Assembly (NCBI GenBank): GCA_035582835.1
Contig: JAYKAV010002977.1
Location: forward strand, 3,254,759 to 3,318,758
Source: Phoebastria nigripes
Taxonomy: Eukaryota; Chordata; Aves; Procellariiformes; Diomedeidae
Direction of reading: 5' to 3'
Length of the DNA: 64,000 nucleotides
The notes beneath the pieces were generated by a model. It made no database searches and had not been told where the DNA came from. It saw nothing but the letters and a program-made list of their open reading frames with translations. The position numbers and the translations under genes were made by a program. The stretch's first letter is position 1. Every line of letters starts with the position of its first letter. Shown piece by piece: positions 63,392 through 64,000 of the stretch.

Positions 63392-64000
63392 GATAGAAAA
63401 TTATTACGGTGTCTGGTCTTACTAGAAACTCAACAGGAATCTTACTGGAGGGAGAAGGAACATTAAAGTCAGGTGTTGGAGGGGCTTACCCTCATTCCCA
63501 TGCATTCTCAAATCTAGAGTGAGGTATAGAAATGCTCTTCCCAGAGGTGGTGGCATGGTTGCATGGGGGAAGAGAGTTGTGGAGGGATGCCTCAACTAGG
63601 TGTGAGCCAGCTGGTTTGTCTATTTAGCTGAAAGCCATGTGAACATGATAGCTTGAATCTGGAAGTAATGGAGCTACAACAATGCAACCCTTCNTTTGAG
63701 CGTGAGGCTGGTGACTCGGGCTGAAAGTGAAGGCAAACCCCTCATATTCGCTGATGAAGAATTGCAGAGGGGAGCCCCACTGCTGGTGAAACAAAGTGGG
63801 TGTAAATGGTAACGGACCAGTGGGCTGGCCTGAAAATGGGTTTTCTGCATATCTTGTTGTGGTACATTTGGGAGGCATTTCTATGAAAGAGGGAGTCCTC
63901 TCACACAGTGGCGTTTGTAATGATAATGGTGTACAGTAGTCTAGGTCGGCCATGGCTCTTTATTGATGCCTGAAAGCACAGTTAAGGGGACTGCTTGCAG
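63392..64000. other. Downstream flank of CYP2 gene
   Basis: No gene recognised. A 109-codon minus-strand frame (63624-63953) is open but contains an N and matches no family I know; it is left uncalled. Confidence 0.5.

Noticed and set aside
1..64000. RNA genes, CRISPR arrays, complete DNA transposons or endogenous viral genes
   Set aside because: No tRNA or rRNA signatures, regular spaced repeats, transposase or viral gene motifs were recognised; a repeat and covariance-model search would be needed to exclude short ones.

Overview
This is a vertebrate nuclear window, most likely from a bird. The genes have small exons, GT-AG introns and AATAAA signals. The dispersed repeats I recognise are CR1-type LINE fragments, including a tail that ends in ATTCTRTG-like octamers. 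There is one sharp CpG-rich promoter. The species cannot be fixed from the sequence, and no prokaryotic, CRISPR or mobile-operon content is present.

Layout: (1) 1-6402 (+) is the 3' part of RNPEPL1, an M1-family arginyl-aminopeptidase-like protein. Six exons are visible and the upstream zinc-site exons lie outside the window. (2) 6403-13.3 kb is gene-free 3'UTR/intergenic DNA. (3) About 13.3-28.7 kb (+) is a complete CAPN10 (calpain-10): a CpG-rich promoter and 12 coding exons giving 672 residues, with the Cys-His-Asn triad and two tandem C2-like calpain domains. (4) 29,876-39,530 (-) is a complete nine-exon cytochrome P450 of family 2 (489 residues), tail-to-tail with CAPN10. (5) 39.5-52.7 kb is the space between two head-to-head P450 genes. 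It holds an old CR1 fragment near 46.5 kb and, at 48.07-50.41 kb, a decayed CYP2 copy with recognisable exons 1, 8 and 9. (6) 52,703-63,170 (+) is a second complete nine-exon CYP2 gene, also 489 residues, with nearly identical exon lengths.

RNPEPL1 followed by CAPN10 on one strand is the order known from human 2q37, so the left half is conserved synteny. The right half is a small CYP2 cluster grown by local duplication: two intact genes in opposite orientation and one dead copy between them. The P450s carry an N-terminal membrane anchor, proline hinge, I-helix threonine, ExxR and heme cysteine, so both look catalytically competent. They are probably ER monooxygenases of the CYP2J/CYP2AB kind; the subfamily name is tentative. 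No coupling in function between the peptidase genes and the P450s is implied by the sequence.

The most useful leads are the CYP2 relic (heme Cys codon changed to Phe, in-frame stops, lost splice donors), a possible alternative CAPN10 C-terminus by reading through a GTAAGT donor, and the unresolved 5' end of CAPN10, where an upstream ATG gives a short frame.
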